Assembly: GCF_000024265.1 (NCBI RefSeq)
Contig: NC_013204.1
Location: forward strand, 1,662,180 to 1,726,179
Direction: 5' to 3'
DNA from: Eggerthella lenta DSM 2243
GTDB taxonomy: Bacteria; Actinomycetota; Coriobacteriia; Coriobacteriales; Eggerthellaceae
DNA: 64,000 nt
Shown: piece after piece, positions 35,454 through 44,326 of the stretch
Layout of the letters: each line of letters starts with the position of its first letter
Position numbering within the stretch: position 1 is the stretch's first letter
Position numbers and translations under genes: made by a program
Notes under the pieces: generated by a model
Told to the model about the DNA's origin: nothing
The model's input: the letters and a program-made list of their open reading frames with translations, nothing else
Databases searched by the model: none

Positions 35454-37061
35454 ATGAGAGGAGGAAACGTGGGTCAGACGGTCGCATCGGGCTCCGGGCA
35501 GGGCGGCGGTACCGCCGCATCGGGCAACCACGTGGTCCGCGGCATCGTCTTCGCGGCTCTCGGCGGCATCTGCTGGGGCTTCTCGGGCACGTGCGCCCAG
35601 CTCATGACCAGCGGTTTCGGCGTTCCCGTTTCCTGGATCACCTGCGTGCGCCTGCTGCTGGCCGCGGTCATCTTCCTCGTGGTGTGCGGCGTGCGGGAGC
35701 CGCGCAACCTGCTGGCCGCTCTGCGCGACGTGCGCTCGCTCGGGCGCATCGCGGCGTTCGCCTTGCTGGGCGTGCTTCTGACCCAGGTGAGCTACCTGTC
35801 GGCTATCTCCTACACGAACGCGGGCACCGGCACCGTGCTGGAGCGCCTCGGCCTCATCGTCATCATGGTGTACGTGTGCCTGCGCATGCGGCGCCTGCCG
35901 CGCATCCGCGAGGCCGCCGGCCTCGTGCTCGCCATCGGCGGCACCGTCCTCATCGCCACGAAGGGCAACCTCGGTTCGTTGGCCATTCCTGCGGAAGGCC
36001 TGTTCTGGGGCATCATCTCGGCGTTCGCGTTGGCGTTCTACACGCTGCTTCCCGGCAAGGTGCTGGAGAAGTGGGGCAGCTTCATCGTGACGGGCCTCGC
36101 CATGCTCATCGGCGGCGCGGTGGCCACCGTCGTCGTGCAGCCCTGGACCATCCCCGTCGAGGTTTCGCCCGAGCTTGCCGGGGTCATGTTCGCCATGATC
36201 ATCGTGGGCACGTTCGCCGCCTACCTGTTCTACCTCCAGGGCATCACCGACGCCGGCCCTGTGCGCGCGGGTCTCGTCGGCTGCGTCGAGCCGGTGTCGG
36301 CCACGGTCATCTCGGCGGTGTGGCTGGGCACGCCGGTGGGCGTCGTCGACGTCGTCGGTTGCGCCATGATCATCGGCATGGTGTTCCTCGTCACCGAGCG
36401 CGAAGAGGGCTCCGGCGGCGCGGCCTCGTACGACGGGGCGGCATACGACCTTCCGCCGTTCCAAGGGCGCGCCACCGAGCTGGGCTACTACAAGGCGCGC
36501 CGTGCCACGCGCGACGACTTCGAACGCGCGAAGGCGTTGCTGGAGGACGGTCATCGCGCCATGGCCTCGCTCGGCATAAGGGAGGGTCTCAAGAAGTACC
36601 CGTCCGCGCGCCGTCTCATGCGTTCTATCGACGCGGGGAAGACCTATGTCGTGGTTGCGTCCTCGAGCGGTTCGAGGACGGATGGCTCCTCGGCCGACGA
36701 AGGCCGCATCATCGGCATGTTCGCGCTCAATCCTCAAGGCGATCCCGCCTATGCGCACATGACGGGTGCGAAGTGGGCCACGGAGCCCTCCTCGCCCGAC
36801 AACCCCGCCTACTCGGCGCTGCATTGGGTGACCGTGGCGTCCGATGCGCGAAGACGCGGCGTGGGCGGTTACATCCTGGGAACCGCCGAGCGCATCGCCA
36901 AGGGCGACGGGAAGGTCAGCATCTGCTGCGACATCTACGAGGACAACGTCCCCATGCGCGAGCTGCTGCTGTCGTACGGCTATCAGTTCTGCGGCAACGT
37001 GGAGATCCGCTCCCGCTTCGGCCGCGTCAAACACCGAGCCGTGTTCGAACGCGTCTTGTAG
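35454..37061 (+). CDS. EamA/DMT exporter fused to a GNAT acetyltransferase (copy 2)
   Basis: A 535-residue paralogue of the preceding gene. It shares GGICWGFSGTCAQL, the SYTNAGTGTVLERLGLIVI helix and the second EamA repeat YLFYLQGITDAGPVRAGLVG. Its C-terminal GNAT domain (about 355-535) shares TRDDFERAKALLEDGH and WVTVASDARRRGVGGYILG. Start ATG 35454 is chosen because it aligns with the MR start of copy 1. A GTG at 35469 with a closer AGGAGG is possible, and GTG 35409 is unlikely. The GNAT part contains a small insertion (SSSGSRTDGSSADEGR near 405) absent from copy 1. Each copy has its own promoter. Confidence 0.85.
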   Translation: MRGGNVGQTVASGSGQGGGTAASGNHVVRGIVFAALGGICWGFSGTCAQLMTSGFGVPVSWITCVRLLLAAVIFLVVCGVREPRNLLAALRDVRSLGRIAAFALLGVLLTQVSYLSAISYTNAGTGTVLERLGLIVIMVYVCLRMRRLPRIREAAGLVLAIGGTVLIATKGNLGSLAIPAEGLFWGIISAFALAFYTLLPGKVLEKWGSFIVTGLAMLIGGAVATVVVQPWTIPVEVSPELAGVMFAMIIVGTFAAYLFYLQGITDAGPVRAGLVGCVEPVSATVISAVWLGTPVGVVDVVGCAMIIGMVFLVTEREEGSGGAASYDGAAYDLPPFQGRATELGYYKARRATRDDFERAKALLEDGHRAMASLGIREGLKKYPSARRLMRSIDAGKTYVVVASSSGSRTDGSSADEGRIIGMFALNPQGDPAYAHMTGAKWATEPSSPDNPAYSALHWVTVASDARRRGVGGYILGTAERIAKGDGKVSICCDIYEDNVPMRELLLSYGYQFCGNVEIRSRFGRVKHRAVFERVL

Positions 37062-37131
37062 CCTTTCGGCTTCGCCGCTCCAACCCAACCTCTGTTAAGC
37101 GAACGTATCCAAAGAAGAAAGAGAACCTCCT

Positions 37132-37662
37132 GTGCAATTTCGCAGAACCTGCGCATGCGACATCGATCGCATCATGAGCATCCTCGCCGACGGCCGCGCC
37201 TCGCTCGCAGCGCTCGGCATCGACCAATGGCAGGGCGGCTACCCGCATCGCGCCGTCATCGAGGACGATACAGCTCGCGGCGACTCCTACGTGGTGGAGG
37301 CCGACGACCGCATCGTTGCCACCGCTATGATCGGCTTCTCGGGCGAGCGCGACTACGATCGCATCGAAGAGGGCTCGTGGCTCACTTCCTGCACGTCCGA
37401 GCGTCCGTGCTACGGCGTGGTGCACCGAGTGGCCGTGGCTTCCGACGGGAAGAATCGCGGCGCCGCGACGTTTCTGCTGGCTCGCGCCGAAGAGCTGGCG
37501 CGCGCGAACGGAAGCGCCAGCGTCCGCATCGACACGCACCCCGGAAACGCGCCTATGAGGAAGCTGCTGGCGAAAGCCGGCTATGAGCAGTGCGGCATCA
37601 TCTACATCGCCCATGCCGAAGGGGGGACGCCCGAGCGCATCGCTTACGAGCGGCTCGTGTAG
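37132..37662 (+). CDS. Stand-alone GNAT acetyltransferase related to the fused domains
   Basis: A 176-residue GNAT enzyme. It shares with the fusion domains the pattern of an RIEEGSWLT-type strand, then HRVAVASDGKNRGAATFLLARAEELARANG (near 101-130, acetyl-CoA binding), IDTHPGNAPMRKLLAKAGYEQCG and a closing ERIAYERLV (fusions end YERMLR or FERVL). It therefore belongs to the same subfamily, without the transporter. Start is GTG 37132 with a poor ribosome site (AAAGAGAA), 70 bp after the second fusion, so readthrough expression is plausible. The acceptor substrate is unknown. Confidence 0.85.
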   Translation: MQFRRTCACDIDRIMSILADGRASLAALGIDQWQGGYPHRAVIEDDTARGDSYVVEADDRIVATAMIGFSGERDYDRIEEGSWLTSCTSERPCYGVVHRVAVASDGKNRGAATFLLARAEELARANGSASVRIDTHPGNAPMRKLLAKAGYEQCGIIYIAHAEGGTPERIAYERLV

Positions 37663-37819
37663 CCAGGCGAGCTTCTTCCGAGATTCTGGCGACCGGAAAG
37701 GGGCGTCGTTGTCGGGAACGCGCCGTTCGGGCGCGGTGCCGTTCAGCTTCCTGTCGAAATTCTGTCGCTCGCGCGCTTTGGCGGACGCCCGCTCGCCACA
37801 GGGTATAATACGGAGCACT

Positions 37820-38704
37820 ATGTCGGTCAAATCGCGCGAGAAAATAGCATTGGCGGTGTTCGCCGCCCTCATCGTGCTGAGCCTTCTGGGCTTAGGATGG
37901 TACCTGGTCGCCGGGCATTCCTGGAATGTTGCCGCGTCGAACATCGACGACACGTTCGGCAGTATGGACGGCTATACCGCCATCGTGTACGAGGGTACCG
38001 CCGTGCCGCAGACGGCAGCCGAGAAGGCGGCGGAAGCGGCGAAGGAGGAAAAGGCCGCGAAGGGGGCTGCTGGTTCGGCTTCTTCGGACGAGAAGAGGTC
38101 GCACGAGCTCGATCCTGCCGCCGATGACGACGAAGGGAAGCCATCCGAGCGCGAGGAATCCGGACGGGAAGCGGACGAGCGGGAGCTTCCCGAAAAGGAT
38201 GCTGCTTCGTCGGCGGTCGAAACGGAACCGGATGCGAGCGCGGCGGCGGGAGCGCGCTCGAACGGGACGAGCGCGAAGTCCAAGCCGACCGTGACGGTGG
38301 CGGAGGCTCAGAAAAGCTACGAGGACAAGAAGGCCACCGTGTTCTCCTTGGACACGACCGATCTCGGGCAGTACGGCGAAGGCATCATCCTCAAGAAGGG
38401 CGGTCATCGCTTCGGCGTGTTCAGCGTGACCGCCCCCACCACGGTGCGCGCCATCGATAAGCAGGTTGCGTACTTCGTCAAGTACAAGGTGGACTTCATC
38501 GTGGCCATAACGCCCGACAAAGCCTACGTCGACGACGCCTCCGGCATCGACATCGTGATCTCGACTCAAGACGAGGACCTGTTCGTGATGGGCGAAACCA
38601 TCGACGGCACCTTCTACGTGGACGCTCCCGAGGCGGGCAAGGTCGGCACCATCCTCATATCCCCCAGCAACGTTGTGTCGGCGAAGGTCATCGAAGAGCT
38701 GTGA
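37820..38704 (+). CDS. Membrane-anchored protein with a C-terminal phosphoesterase-like domain, unknown
   Basis: A 294-residue protein. Residues about 8-31 form an N-terminal anchor. A low-complexity linker very rich in Glu, Lys, Ala and Ser spans about 70-160. The C-terminal domain (165-294) has strands such as RFGVFSVTAPTTVRAIDKQV, DFIVAITPDKAYVD, GIDIVISTQDEDLFVMGETI and a final VGTILISPSNVVSAKV. That order resembles the second half of calcineurin-like metallophosphatases, but the metal-binding His and Asp motifs (GDxH, GNHE, GHxH) are absent, so it is probably not an active enzyme. A TATAAT box at 37804-37809 lies 10 bases before the ATG. The stop overlaps the next gene by GTGA. Confidence 0.55.
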   Translation: MSVKSREKIALAVFAALIVLSLLGLGWYLVAGHSWNVAASNIDDTFGSMDGYTAIVYEGTAVPQTAAEKAAEAAKEEKAAKGAAGSASSDEKRSHELDPAADDDEGKPSEREESGREADERELPEKDAASSAVETEPDASAAAGARSNGTSAKSKPTVTVAEAQKSYEDKKATVFSLDTTDLGQYGEGIILKKGGHRFGVFSVTAPTTVRAIDKQVAYFVKYKVDFIVAITPDKAYVDDASGIDIVISTQDEDLFVMGETIDGTFYVDAPEAGKVGTILISPSNVVSAKVIEEL

Positions 38705-39657
38705 TCGTCAGCGCATCGAGACGAACCGACATCCCGCGGTTTCATTTCGACTGGCTGCTCGGACGGTTCGAAGAGGGCTTCGCGCTCGTGCGCAACCCGG
38801 CGGTGCGCACTCGGGTGAGCCGTGTGATCCTGTCTCCGGACACGGTGGATTGCGTCGCGTTCTGGACGAAGGATCCTTCCGTGCTGCTCGCGCGCAAAAC
38901 CGAGCTGGATCGCGTCTGCCCATCGCCCTATTTCGTGCAGTTCACGCTCAACGCCTACGGTGCCGACGTGGAGGCGGGCCTGCCCCGCAAGGCGCGGCTG
39001 CTGGAAACGTTCCGCTCGCTTGCGGACGCTCTGGGGCCCGATCGCGTGGTGTGGCGCTACAGCCCTATCCTGTTGGGAGGCGCCTACGACATCGCGCACC
39101 ATATGCAGTGGTTCGAGGCGTTCGCGGCGCGGTTGGAAGGCAGCACGCGCACCTGCCGCATCAGCTTCCTCGACATGTATCCGAAGATTGCCGGTCGCAT
39201 GGCGGCGCTCGGGTTCGTCGGAGTGCCGGAAGAGGCGAAGGCCGCGCTTGCGCTGCGGCTGGCCGAACTGGGCGCCGCGCACGGCATCGAGGTGGGCGGT
39301 TGCGGTGACGGGGCGCTCGACGATGCGGGGCTGGCTCGAGCAGGGTGCATCGATGCCGCTGTCGTGGAGCGCGTTGCAGGCGTACGGGCAAAACGCGCTC
39401 CGGGCGGCGCTCGGAGGGGAGCCTGCCGTTGCTCGCCGAGCGTGGACATCGGCACGTACGACACGTGCGCGAACGGCTGCGTGTACTGCTACGCCAATCC
39501 GGGGACGTCGGCCGCGCCGTGCGGGGCGGCCGATCCCTGGCGCTTGCGGCGCTACGATCCGGCTTCGCCGATGCTCTGCGACGAGCTGACTCCCGACGAT
39601 ACAGTGGAGGAATGCGCCTCGGCCAAGCTGCCCGAAGCGCCGCCTCGCCTGTTCTGA
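38701..39657 (+). CDS. DUF1848 family protein with a radical-SAM-like cysteine motif
   Basis: A 318-residue protein of the DUF1848 family. It begins IVSASRRTDIPRFHFDWLL, the family N-terminus, and continues through VAFWTKDPSVLL and DRVVWRYSPILLG. Near the C-terminus CANGCVYC gives Cys256, Cys260 and Cys263, a CX3CX2C pattern as in radical SAM [4Fe-4S] sites, within DIGTYDTCANGCVYCYANPG. The reaction is not known. Start is GTG 38701, overlapping the previous stop (GTGA), so it is coupled to the anchored protein. It is convergent with the peptidase gene after 14 bp. Confidence 0.88.
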   Translation: MIVSASRRTDIPRFHFDWLLGRFEEGFALVRNPAVRTRVSRVILSPDTVDCVAFWTKDPSVLLARKTELDRVCPSPYFVQFTLNAYGADVEAGLPRKARLLETFRSLADALGPDRVVWRYSPILLGGAYDIAHHMQWFEAFAARLEGSTRTCRISFLDMYPKIAGRMAALGFVGVPEEAKAALALRLAELGAAHGIEVGGCGDGALDDAGLARAGCIDAAVVERVAGVRAKRAPGGARRGACRCSPSVDIGTYDTCANGCVYCYANPGTSAAPCGAADPWRLRRYDPASPMLCDELTPDDTVEECASAKLPEAPPRLF

Positions 39658-39671
39658 GGATGGGTGCGGCG

Positions 39672-40376
39672 TTAGCGGAGGTCGCTCACGTGCTCGCAGG
39701 CGTCGCCGTAGGGCGCGTACCGATAGGATGCCGTGACCTCCAGGCCGTTCGCCGGATCGAGCGCGATGAAGTTGTCGAGCGAGAGCGCGTCGGGATCCTC
39801 CACGCCCTGGTAGCCCATGAGGCAGATCCAGTGCTCGCCGTAAGGGCCTGCCACGTGGACGACCGTGGGCCGTCCGGCCGCGATCTCGTCGTAGGCCTCG
39901 CGCAGCAAAGCCTCGTCGGAGCCGAGCGAGCGGAACGACGAATTGCCGCCGCCCCAGCCGGGCCACGTGCAGCAGCCGCAGCCGTACGCGCCGTGGTCGT
40001 TGGCCTGGCCGGTGAGGATCGCGTCGCCGTAGGCGCACGCATAGGCGGGGCAGCAGATGGTGTGGCCGCCCGTCGACTGGTTGCCGATGGCGGCGATGAG
40101 GGCGGGGTCGTAGTCGAGGCGCTTGTCGCGCTGTTCGGCGGCCTGCTCGGCTGCTCGCTGCGCCGCGAGAGCGCGCACCTGCTCGAGGTCGGCGACGGCT
40201 TCTTCGGCGGCAGCGCCCGGCAGCGTTACGGCTGCGGAGAGGACGGCGGGCCGGACGAGGGGGATCGCGGGAGCTTTTTCGACGGCGAACGCAGCTTGCG
40301 AGGGTGCGATGCACGCGATGCCGAGGGAGACCGCCGCGCCGAACGCAAGCGCGCGACGGGAGGGGTGCGATACCAT
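39672..40376 (-). CDS. Secreted C39-like cysteine peptidase family protein
   Basis: A 234-residue exported protein. A signal peptide covers about 1-31 (SHPSRRALAFGAAVSLGIAC, cleavage near AFA). After an Ala/Glu/Gln-rich helix (57-90), the papain-like C39 domain begins with GGHTICCPAYACAYGDAIL, nucleophile most likely Cys109. The catalytic His is His182 in PYGEHWICLMGYQG, and the acidic partner is near ALDPANG (Asp207). A Gly/Cys/Trp-rich loop YGCGCCTWPGWGGG (131-144) is unusual. Unlike peptide-exporter C39 domains it is not fused to an ABC transporter. Start ATG 40376 has GGAAGGA; the longer frame to 40451 is not used. Target unknown. Confidence 0.8.
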   Translation of the reverse strand: MVSHPSRRALAFGAAVSLGIACIAPSQAAFAVEKAPAIPLVRPAVLSAAVTLPGAAAEEAVADLEQVRALAAQRAAEQAAEQRDKRLDYDPALIAAIGNQSTGGHTICCPAYACAYGDAILTGQANDHGAYGCGCCTWPGWGGGNSSFRSLGSDEALLREAYDEIAAGRPTVVHVAGPYGEHWICLMGYQGVEDPDALSLDNFIALDPANGLEVTASYRYAPYGDACEHVSDLR

Positions 40377-40697
40377 TGAGGCATCCTTCCTGCGTCCGCG
40401 TCGGGTTCGTTGGCGTGGTATGGTTGCGGGCGCGAAGAGGAATGGTAACAAAACGGCAACGTCGCAGTTCGCGACCGTATGAATGTCCGGCGAACCGTCA
40501 CACGAGGTTCAAGAATCCTTCACAGGAACTTGGCGGGCAGACCGCGTTCCGCGTCGGAGCTCCTCATGCGAAGCATCCGCTCCGATCGGCTGTTCCTCTC
40601 CCGTCGCCGGATCCCGGACGAGCCTACGGCAGGAGGGGTACAATGATGCAGAACACGAATCGCGCCGTCGGAACGGCGCGGGAACAGGAGCGTGCTT

Positions 40698-42101
40698 ATG
40701 CGAACCATCGACACCGACGTGGTCATCGTGGGGGCGGGCCCCGCCGGTATTTTCTGCGCGCTCTCCCTTTTGGAGCGGGGCTTCACGGGGCGCATCGTCA
40801 TGGTGGACAAAGGCTTGGCGGTGGAGGATCGCGTATGCCCGAAGCAGGCGGGCGCGCCATGCGCGAACTGCGAACCCTGCCGTATCACGACGGGGTTCTC
40901 GGGCGCGGGAGCGTTCTCGGACGGAAAGCTGTCGCTGTCGGCCGACGTAGGCGGCGACCTGCCCGACCTCATCGGGCGTGATGAGGCGCAGGACGCCATC
41001 GGGGAAGTGGACGGCGTGTACCTGGGCTTCGGCGCCGACGTGCGCGTGGAGGGCGCAGAACGCAAACCGGAGGTGGACGAGATCCGCCGCCGCGCTATCA
41101 AAGCGGGTCTCAAGTTGGTAGATTGCCCGCTGCGCCATCTCGGCACCGAGCGCGCCCGCGATCTGTACGCGCGTATCGAGCGCCACCTGCGCGAGGCGGG
41201 CGTAGACCTGCTCTTCCGCACGGAATGCACCCAGGTGCTCATCGAGGGAGAGCGGTGCCGAGGCGTGGCCGTCGCCGGCCCGGACGGCGCGTGCGAGATC
41301 CGCGCTCGGCGTACCGTGGTGGCCACGGGCCGGCGCGGCGCCGACTGGCTCGAGCGCATGTGCCGCGAGCATGCGATAGCGCACGCACCCGGTCCTGTGG
41401 ACATCGGCGTGCGCGTGGAAGTGCGAAACGAGGTTATGGAGACGGTGAACGACGTGCTGTACGAGAGCAAGCTCATCGGTTATCCGCGCCCGTTCAAGAA
41501 CAAGGTGCGGACGTTCTGCCAGAACCCCGGCGGCTTCGTCAGCCAGGAGAACTATGACGGCGGTCTCGCCGTGGTGAACGGCCATTCCTACAAGGAGCGC
41601 AAGTCGCCGAACACGAACCTCGCCATCCTGTGCTCGCAGAATTTCTCGCACCCCTTCGACCAGCCCATCGCCTATGCCCAGAAGGTGGGCGAGCTCACGA
41701 ACATGTTGGGCGACGGACGCATCCTCGTGCAGCGCTTGGGTGATATCTTCGACGGCAAGCGCACGTGGGAGAAGGAGCTCGTGCGCTCGAACGTGGCACC
41801 CACGCTGGACGATGCGGTGGCGGGCGACATCACGGCGGCCATGCCGTACCGCGCCATGACCAACATCCTCAATTTCATGCTGGCCGTCGACGAGGTGGTG
41901 CCGGGGTTCGCAGCGCAGGAGACGCTTCTGTACTCTCCCGAGCTCAAGTTCTACAGCAACCGCGTCAAGATGGACGAACGCTTCCTGACGAGCGTATGCG
42001 ACCTTATGTGCCTCGGCGATTCCAGCGGATGGACGCGCGGGCTCATGATGGCCAGCGTCATGGGCTGGCTAGCAGGGCGTGTCGTGGCAGAGGAGCTGTG
42101 A
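40698..42101 (+). CDS. COG2509-type FAD-dependent dehydrogenase
   Basis: A 467-residue flavoprotein. The N-terminal dinucleotide motif DVVIVGAGPAGIFCALSLLE (6-25) is followed by the family block VCPKQAGAPCANCEPCR (near 47-63) and GFSGAGAFSDGKLSLS (near 66-81), typical of the uncharacterised FAD-dependent dehydrogenases of COG2509. A conserved C-terminal LCLGDSSGWTRGLMMASVMG region closes the FAD site. The Cys cluster may bind an iron-sulphur centre. ATG 40698 follows AGGAG; the GTG at 40692 is less well placed. The 321-bp gap upstream (40377-40697) shows only promoter-like bits (TACAAT at 40639-40644). Confidence 0.88.
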   Translation: MRTIDTDVVIVGAGPAGIFCALSLLERGFTGRIVMVDKGLAVEDRVCPKQAGAPCANCEPCRITTGFSGAGAFSDGKLSLSADVGGDLPDLIGRDEAQDAIGEVDGVYLGFGADVRVEGAERKPEVDEIRRRAIKAGLKLVDCPLRHLGTERARDLYARIERHLREAGVDLLFRTECTQVLIEGERCRGVAVAGPDGACEIRARRTVVATGRRGADWLERMCREHAIAHAPGPVDIGVRVEVRNEVMETVNDVLYESKLIGYPRPFKNKVRTFCQNPGGFVSQENYDGGLAVVNGHSYKERKSPNTNLAILCSQNFSHPFDQPIAYAQKVGELTNMLGDGRILVQRLGDIFDGKRTWEKELVRSNVAPTLDDAVAGDITAAMPYRAMTNILNFMLAVDEVVPGFAAQETLLYSPELKFYSNRVKMDERFLTSVCDLMCLGDSSGWTRGLMMASVMGWLAGRVVAEEL

Positions 42102-42279
42102 ACAGGCAGGACGCATCCCGTACGCCGTTTGCATGACATGGATTCGCGCTTCTATGCGCATAAAATCATGCGTCTGCACGATAGGCGCGCCGCCCGTTCT
42201 GGGGCATGATGTGCCTCGTTGAAACCGGCGGCGGCTCACAGGCGAGACGCGCGCCACCGATACGCTATAGGAGGCGCAC

Positions 42280-42546
42280 ATGAAAATCTTAGGCATGGGG
42301 GTACCCGAGCTCCTTATCATCCTCGCCGTCATACTGCTCATCTTCGGCCCCAAGAACCTCCCGAAGCTCGGCGCGTCGGTGGGCAAGACCGTGAAGAGCC
42401 TGCGCGAAGGCCTCGGCGGCGGTGAGAAGCTGGTGGAAGCCGACGACGAGGAAGAGGCGGTTGAGGAAATCGTGGAGGAAGCTGCTCCCGCTGCCGCCCC
42501 CAAGAAGACCGTCAAGGTGGCCAAGAAGGCCGACAAGGTCGCATAA
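42280..42546 (+). CDS. tatA: Sec-independent translocase subunit TatA
   Basis: An 88-residue TatA/MttA protein. It has a short N-terminal transmembrane helix (about 8-21), the hinge FGPKNLPKLG (22-31), an amphipathic helix to about residue 47 and a tail that is first acidic (EADDEEEAVEEIVEEAAP), then Lys-rich. TatA multimers form the channel for folded proteins such as the Tat-signal reductase at 3551. tatC is not in the window. ATG 42280 follows TAGGAGG. It is a single-gene unit bounded by a terminator. Confidence 0.95.
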   Translation: MKILGMGVPELLIILAVILLIFGPKNLPKLGASVGKTVKSLREGLGGGEKLVEADDEEEAVEEIVEEAAPAAAPKKTVKVAKKADKVA

Positions 42547-42596
42547 ACCAACCTATCCTTCCCTTACCGAGGCGCGAACCCTCCCTCCCTCGCGCC

Positions 42597-42641
42597 CAGC
42601 AACCGCCCGCGGCATCCGTGCCGTGGGCGGTTGCGCATTTT
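42597..42641 (+). terminator. tatA terminator
   Basis: GCAACCGCCCGCGGC and GTGCCGTGGGCGGTTGC form a long stem with one or two mismatches around a short ATCC loop, followed by GCATTTTG, 52 bases after the tatA stop. Confidence 0.8.
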
Positions 42642-42724
42642 GAGGAGGGCGGGCGGCAGGCGCGAAGCGACACGGCATCTCCGTTATGATGGAGCTGTAA
42701 GGCCTGACGGAGAAAGGGGAGCAC

Positions 42725-44221
42725 GTGCATCTCGGCTTGCGCGCCGATAAGGAAGGCAGAACGGCGGCCTTGCGGGTGATCGGCGGTTTCGCCTGCAACG
42801 AGGGGTTCGTGTTCTCGTTGTTCTACCTTGGAGAGAACCGCGCGTTCGGGGACGGCCCGTTCGCCTTCGAGCGCGCCGACCTATGGGGCACGCTCGCGTG
42901 CATGCTGATCGCGTTCGCGCTGCTGCGGATGGCTTCGCCGCGTGCGCGCGATGCGCTGCTGTCTCGGCCGCTCGTGTGGTGCTACGCCGGGCTGCTGGTG
43001 CTGGGCTCGCTCATGCCCGCCATCGCCGGAGGGGGCGACCACGGCATCGTGCTGGAGAGCTTGCTCGTCGGCCTGCCGGCGGGTTTCATGTTGGCCGCAT
43101 GGGGCCGGGCGCTCGGGCGCCGGCCGGTGGGCGATTCGGTGCCGCAGGTGTTCTTGTCCGCGGCCGTCGCGGCAGGCGTCTGCCTGCTCGCGGTCGCGAT
43201 CGCCGCGCCCCAGGCGGCGTTCGCCCTCAAGCTGCTTCCGCTGGGAAGCGCTTTCGCGCTGCGCGGGCTGCTGCCGACGCGCGCCGCCGCAAGCGAGGGG
43301 ACGTCCCAGGGAGGCTCCTTGTCCTTCGGCGACCTCTTGGCGACGAAGGAGCAGCGTGACGAGACGGCGCGGCTTTCGAAGAAGATCATCGCCGGTACCG
43401 TGTTGTTCGGCCTGGCCGCAGGCTTCATGGAGACGTTCGGCTCCGATCCCGGCATGGCTTCCACGCCCACGGTGCTGGCCAGCTTGCTGCTGCTCGTGCT
43501 GTTCTGCATCGCATCGCTGCAGCTTCTGGGCGTGAGCCTCGGCAAGGCAGGGGATCCGGCGGGCAAGACGGGCGGCGCCGTGGACGGGCCGCTCGACGGG
43601 GTGTACCGGTTGGCCGTTCTGGTGATGATGGCGGGTTTTCTGTTCGTGCCCGTGTTGGGCTCGTTCGGCGTTCCGGGCGAGGCCATCGTGCTGGCGGGCT
43701 ATCTGGGGCTCACCTTCGTGCTGGTGTCGCTGTTCCTCGTCATGGCGAAGATCACGGGGCAGGATGCCGCCGTTTCGTTCGCGCGCGGGTTCGCCGCGCT
43801 GTACGCGGGCGAGCTGGCGGGCATCGCCTGCGGCAACGGCATCGAGCTTTTGGAGCCGGCCGGGCAGGTGCCCTACGCCGTCGCCGCGTTCGCGGGCCTG
43901 GCCGCGTTGTACGCGTACCTCTTCCTGTTCACCGAGCGGGATTTCCGCGCCCTGTCGGTCATCGTGCGCGATGCCGACCGCTTCGACGACGCATGCCGTC
44001 TCATCGCCTCGGAGCACGGGTTGTCGAAGCGCGAAGCCGAGATCCTTCCGTTGGCGCTCAAGGGGCGCACGGGGGAGCGCATCGCCGCGGAGTTCTTCAT
44101 CTCGAAGAGCACGGTGGACACGCACCTGCGGCGCATCTACGTCAAGACGGGAACGCACGGCCGCCAGGAGCTCATCGATTTGGGCGAGCGGACGTCGCAG
44201 GATCTGGCACGACGCGGCTGA
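42725..44221 (+). CDS. Membrane-bound LuxR-type regulator
   Basis: A 498-residue regulator with about twelve hydrophobic segments (residues 15-410) followed by a LuxR/GerE HTH (about 425-490): LSKREAEILPLALKGRTGERIAAE, then FISKSTVDTHLRRIYVKTGT. Direct control of DNA by a transporter-like membrane sensor is characteristic of the large regulator families of Eggerthella and relatives, where each usually lies near a respiratory reductase or transporter. None of those lies immediately beside this one; neighbours are tatA and the ECF cluster regulator. Start is GTG 42725 behind AAAGGGG. Signal and targets unknown. Confidence 0.9.
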   Translation: MHLGLRADKEGRTAALRVIGGFACNEGFVFSLFYLGENRAFGDGPFAFERADLWGTLACMLIAFALLRMASPRARDALLSRPLVWCYAGLLVLGSLMPAIAGGGDHGIVLESLLVGLPAGFMLAAWGRALGRRPVGDSVPQVFLSAAVAAGVCLLAVAIAAPQAAFALKLLPLGSAFALRGLLPTRAAASEGTSQGGSLSFGDLLATKEQRDETARLSKKIIAGTVLFGLAAGFMETFGSDPGMASTPTVLASLLLLVLFCIASLQLLGVSLGKAGDPAGKTGGAVDGPLDGVYRLAVLVMMAGFLFVPVLGSFGVPGEAIVLAGYLGLTFVLVSLFLVMAKITGQDAAVSFARGFAALYAGELAGIACGNGIELLEPAGQVPYAVAAFAGLAALYAYLFLFTERDFRALSVIVRDADRFDDACRLIASEHGLSKREAEILPLALKGRTGERIAAEFFISKSTVDTHLRRIYVKTGTHGRQELIDLGERTSQDLARRG

Positions 44222-44326
44222 GGAGGGCGCCGGCGTGATGGGAAAGCGCGTGAAACGTGCAGGGTACCCGATGCCGCGCGCTGATCGGCACATGTGCGAA
44301 GAGAGACAGCGTGCGAGGGCCGGGCG

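Noticed and set aside
40643-40981. An ATG with an excellent AGGAGG site reading out of frame into the COG2509 gene
   Set aside because: The product is Arg/Gly-rich and does not resemble a protein; the ribosome site is probably chance or acts in the leader. The true gene starts at 40698.
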